A stretch of DNA of 5,854 nucleotides from JBDSLU01 sp039916225 (GTDB taxonomy: Bacteria; Acidobacteriota; Vicinamibacteria; Vicinamibacterales; Vicinamibacteraceae). Location: assembly GCA_039916225.1 (NCBI GenBank), contig JBDSLU010000048.1, positions 1-5,854 of the forward strand, given 5' to 3'. Shown here piece after piece: positions 4,594-5,854 of this stretch (positions are counted from its first letter, which is position 1; the number at the start of each line of letters is the position of its first letter). Position numbers and translations under genes: made by a program. Under the pieces are notes generated by a model, which was not told the DNA's origin, did no database searches, and saw nothing but the letters and a program-made list of their open reading frames with translations.

Positions 4594-5854
4594 TTGTCGT
4601 CCCGCGCTCTTTTCTGGTGGGCGGTTGCCGCCGCGTTGATGGTCGGCGCCGTCACGGCGTGGCACTACGCCGGCCTCGATCTCACCCTCAGCCACTACGA
4701 CGCCAAGGGCCACCTGGTCGTGGCGCGTCGTATCACCGATTCGCTGCGGCCCGGCTGGTGGCAGATCGGCGCGGTGTGGCTGCCGCTCCCCCACCTGCTC
4801 AACGCCGTCCCGGTGCAGGTCGACGCCTGGTATCGCACCGGCTTCTCGGGTGTCGTGATCTCGGTGTCGTGCTTCGCCCTCGCCGTCGGCGCACTGGTCT
4901 GGCTCATCCACCGCGCCACCGGTTCGATCGCCGGCGCCGCAGCCGGCGCGGTCGTCCTCGCCTCGCAGCCCGACGTGCTCTACCTGCAATCGACGCCGAT
5001 GACCGAGCCGCTGCTGATGGCGCTCACCCTCGGCGGGGTGGCCCTGACGTGGCGCTGGGTGCAGGAGGGCGCGACGGCGCCTCCGACCGCGCCAGGCGTC
5101 GTGCTCGCGCTGGCGATGCTCACGCGCTATGAGGCGTGGCCGATCACGGTCGCCGCACTCGGCGCCGCGGCCGTCGCGCTCGCCGTGTCCGGTCAGCCGA
5201 TCGGTCGGGCCATCCGCCGCGTCGCCGTGCTCGCCGTGTATCCGACGGTCGCCGTGCTCGCGTTCCTCGCTCTCAGCCGGGCCACCGTCGGCGCGTGGTT
5301 CGTCACCGGCGGTTTCTTCGTCGCTGACAACCTGGACTACCACCGGCCGTTCAAGGCCGCCGGGTCGGTCTGGTGGGGCCTGCGCAAACTGAACGGCAAC
5401 GTCACGGTCGGTCTCGGCGTCGCCGGGCTCGCGCTCGTGGCGTGGGCCATCCTGCGCGATCGCACGCACCGCGCCTTGCTGGTCACGCTGGCGCTCGCCG
5501 GCTCCGCGGCCCTGCCGATCTACGCGTTCTACCAGGGTCATCCGTTCCGCGTCCGCTACATGGTGGTGCTGGCGATGAGCCTGGCGGCGTCGAGCGGGCT
5601 CGGCGTCGGGCTGCTGCCGCGGCTGCAGCTGCCGGCCGCCGCGGCGGTGGCGGGGGCCGCGCTGATCTGGACCCCGCCGTGGTCGTCGACGGCGCCGATG
5701 GTGCTCGAAGCGCAGTGGGATCGCCCGCACAGCGTCGATCGCCGCGCCGTGCGGGCCTGTCTCGTCCGCGATCGCCGCGGCGAGCCGATCCTTGCCAGCA
5801 TGGGCTCGCTCGCCCACCTGATGCAGGAGACGGCGGCGGACGGCATTTTCCTGC
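4594..5854 (+). CDS. GT-C/family 39-like membrane glycosyltransferase (3' end outside window)
   Basis: The frame is open to the right edge, giving 420 residues so far. About ten hydrophobic segments are visible, including 6-25, 83-106, 138-156, 167-200, 208-228, 271-287 and 294-312. After the first helix comes HYDAKGHLVVARRI (34-47), with Asp36 at the place of the catalytic Asp in the first periplasmic loop of GT-C enzymes. WLPLPHLL (62-69), TEPLLM (137-142), LTRYEAWP (176-183) and HPFRVRYM (316-323) follow the ArnT/dolichyl-phosphate-mannose-protein mannosyltransferase-like pattern. A soluble C-terminal part begins near 380 (PILASMGSLAHLMQE, 398-412) and is cut by the window. Such enzymes transfer a sugar from a polyprenyl-phosphate donor on the periplasmic side. 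The TTG at 4594 is chosen because the next ATG (4639) would remove most of the first membrane helix; no ribosome site helps. The acceptor is unknown. Confidence 0.85.
   Translation, partial: MSSRALFWWAVAAALMVGAVTAWHYAGLDLTLSHYDAKGHLVVARRITDSLRPGWWQIGAVWLPLPHLLNAVPVQVDAWYRTGFSGVVISVSCFALAVGALVWLIHRATGSIAGAAAGAVVLASQPDVLYLQSTPMTEPLLMALTLGGVALTWRWVQEGATAPPTAPGVVLALAMLTRYEAWPITVAALGAAAVALAVSGQPIGRAIRRVAVLAVYPTVAVLAFLALSRATVGAWFVTGGFFVADNLDYHRPFKAAGSVWWGLRKLNGNVTVGLGVAGLALVAWAILRDRTHRALLVTLALAGSAALPIYAFYQGHPFRVRYMVVLAMSLAASSGLGVGLLPRLQLPAAAAVAGAALIWTPPWSSTAPMVLEAQWDRPHSVDRRAVRACLVRDRRGEPILASMGSLAHLMQETAADGIFL

Noticed and set aside
3895..5817. A 640-codon minus-strand open frame covering the DedA gene and the antisense of the GT-C gene
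   Set aside because: The translation is Arg/Asp/His-rich with no domain or membrane pattern, while the overlapping frames encode recognisable DedA and GT-C proteins.
1..5854. Mobile element or defence system cargo
   Set aside because: No transposase, integrase, terminal inverted repeats, target duplications, toxin-antitoxin pair or nuclease gene was seen. All genes share the same GC-rich codon style.

Overview
The window is a very GC-rich, gene-dense bacterial chromosomal segment with six protein-coding genes and no tRNA, rRNA, CRISPR array, insertion sequence or phage gene that I can see. GTG and probably TTG starts, weak Shine-Dalgarno sequences and an intergenic array of GTTGGNN / CCCAATT heptads fit a soil- or sediment-type, high-GC Gram-negative lineage. 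My best guess is Acidobacteriota, perhaps near Vicinamibacterales. That placement is inference from gene style and rests on no marker gene.

Layout, left to right: (1) 1-429 (+), the 3' end of an unrecognised protein with four cysteines. (2) 430-599, an intergenic region between convergent genes. It holds an 18-bp tandem duplication and two opposing 7-bp-period repeat arrays, one of which forms a canonical four-tract G-quadruplex motif on the minus strand. (3) A leftward pair: an alpha/beta hydrolase of the phospholipase/carboxylesterase family (1577-2233) followed 32 bp later by a GtrB/DPM1-like family 2 glycosyltransferase (600-1544). A consensus extended -10 (TGGTATAAT) overlaps the hydrolase stop codon and probably gives the glycosyltransferase its own promoter. 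(4) 2258-3910 (+), a GlpD-like FAD oxidoreductase, head-to-head with the hydrolase across a 24-bp gap. (5) 3957-4571 (-), a YqaA/DedA-type (VTT domain) membrane protein, convergent with the oxidoreductase. (6) 4594 to the right edge (+), a GT-C/family 39-like multi-pass membrane glycosyltransferase, head-to-head with the DedA gene. The gap between them is almost filled by a perfect 17-bp palindrome.

Three of the genes fit one theme, polyprenyl-phosphate-linked sugar transfer. The GT2 enzyme could make an undecaprenyl-phosphate sugar on the cytoplasmic face, the GT-C enzyme could spend such a donor on the periplasmic face, and some DedA proteins return undecaprenyl phosphate across the membrane. 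This coupling is a hypothesis from family knowledge and proximity. The oxidoreductase has the GlpD fold but appears changed at several substrate-contact motifs, so its substrate may not be glycerol 3-phosphate. The hydrolase looks like a standard small esterase.
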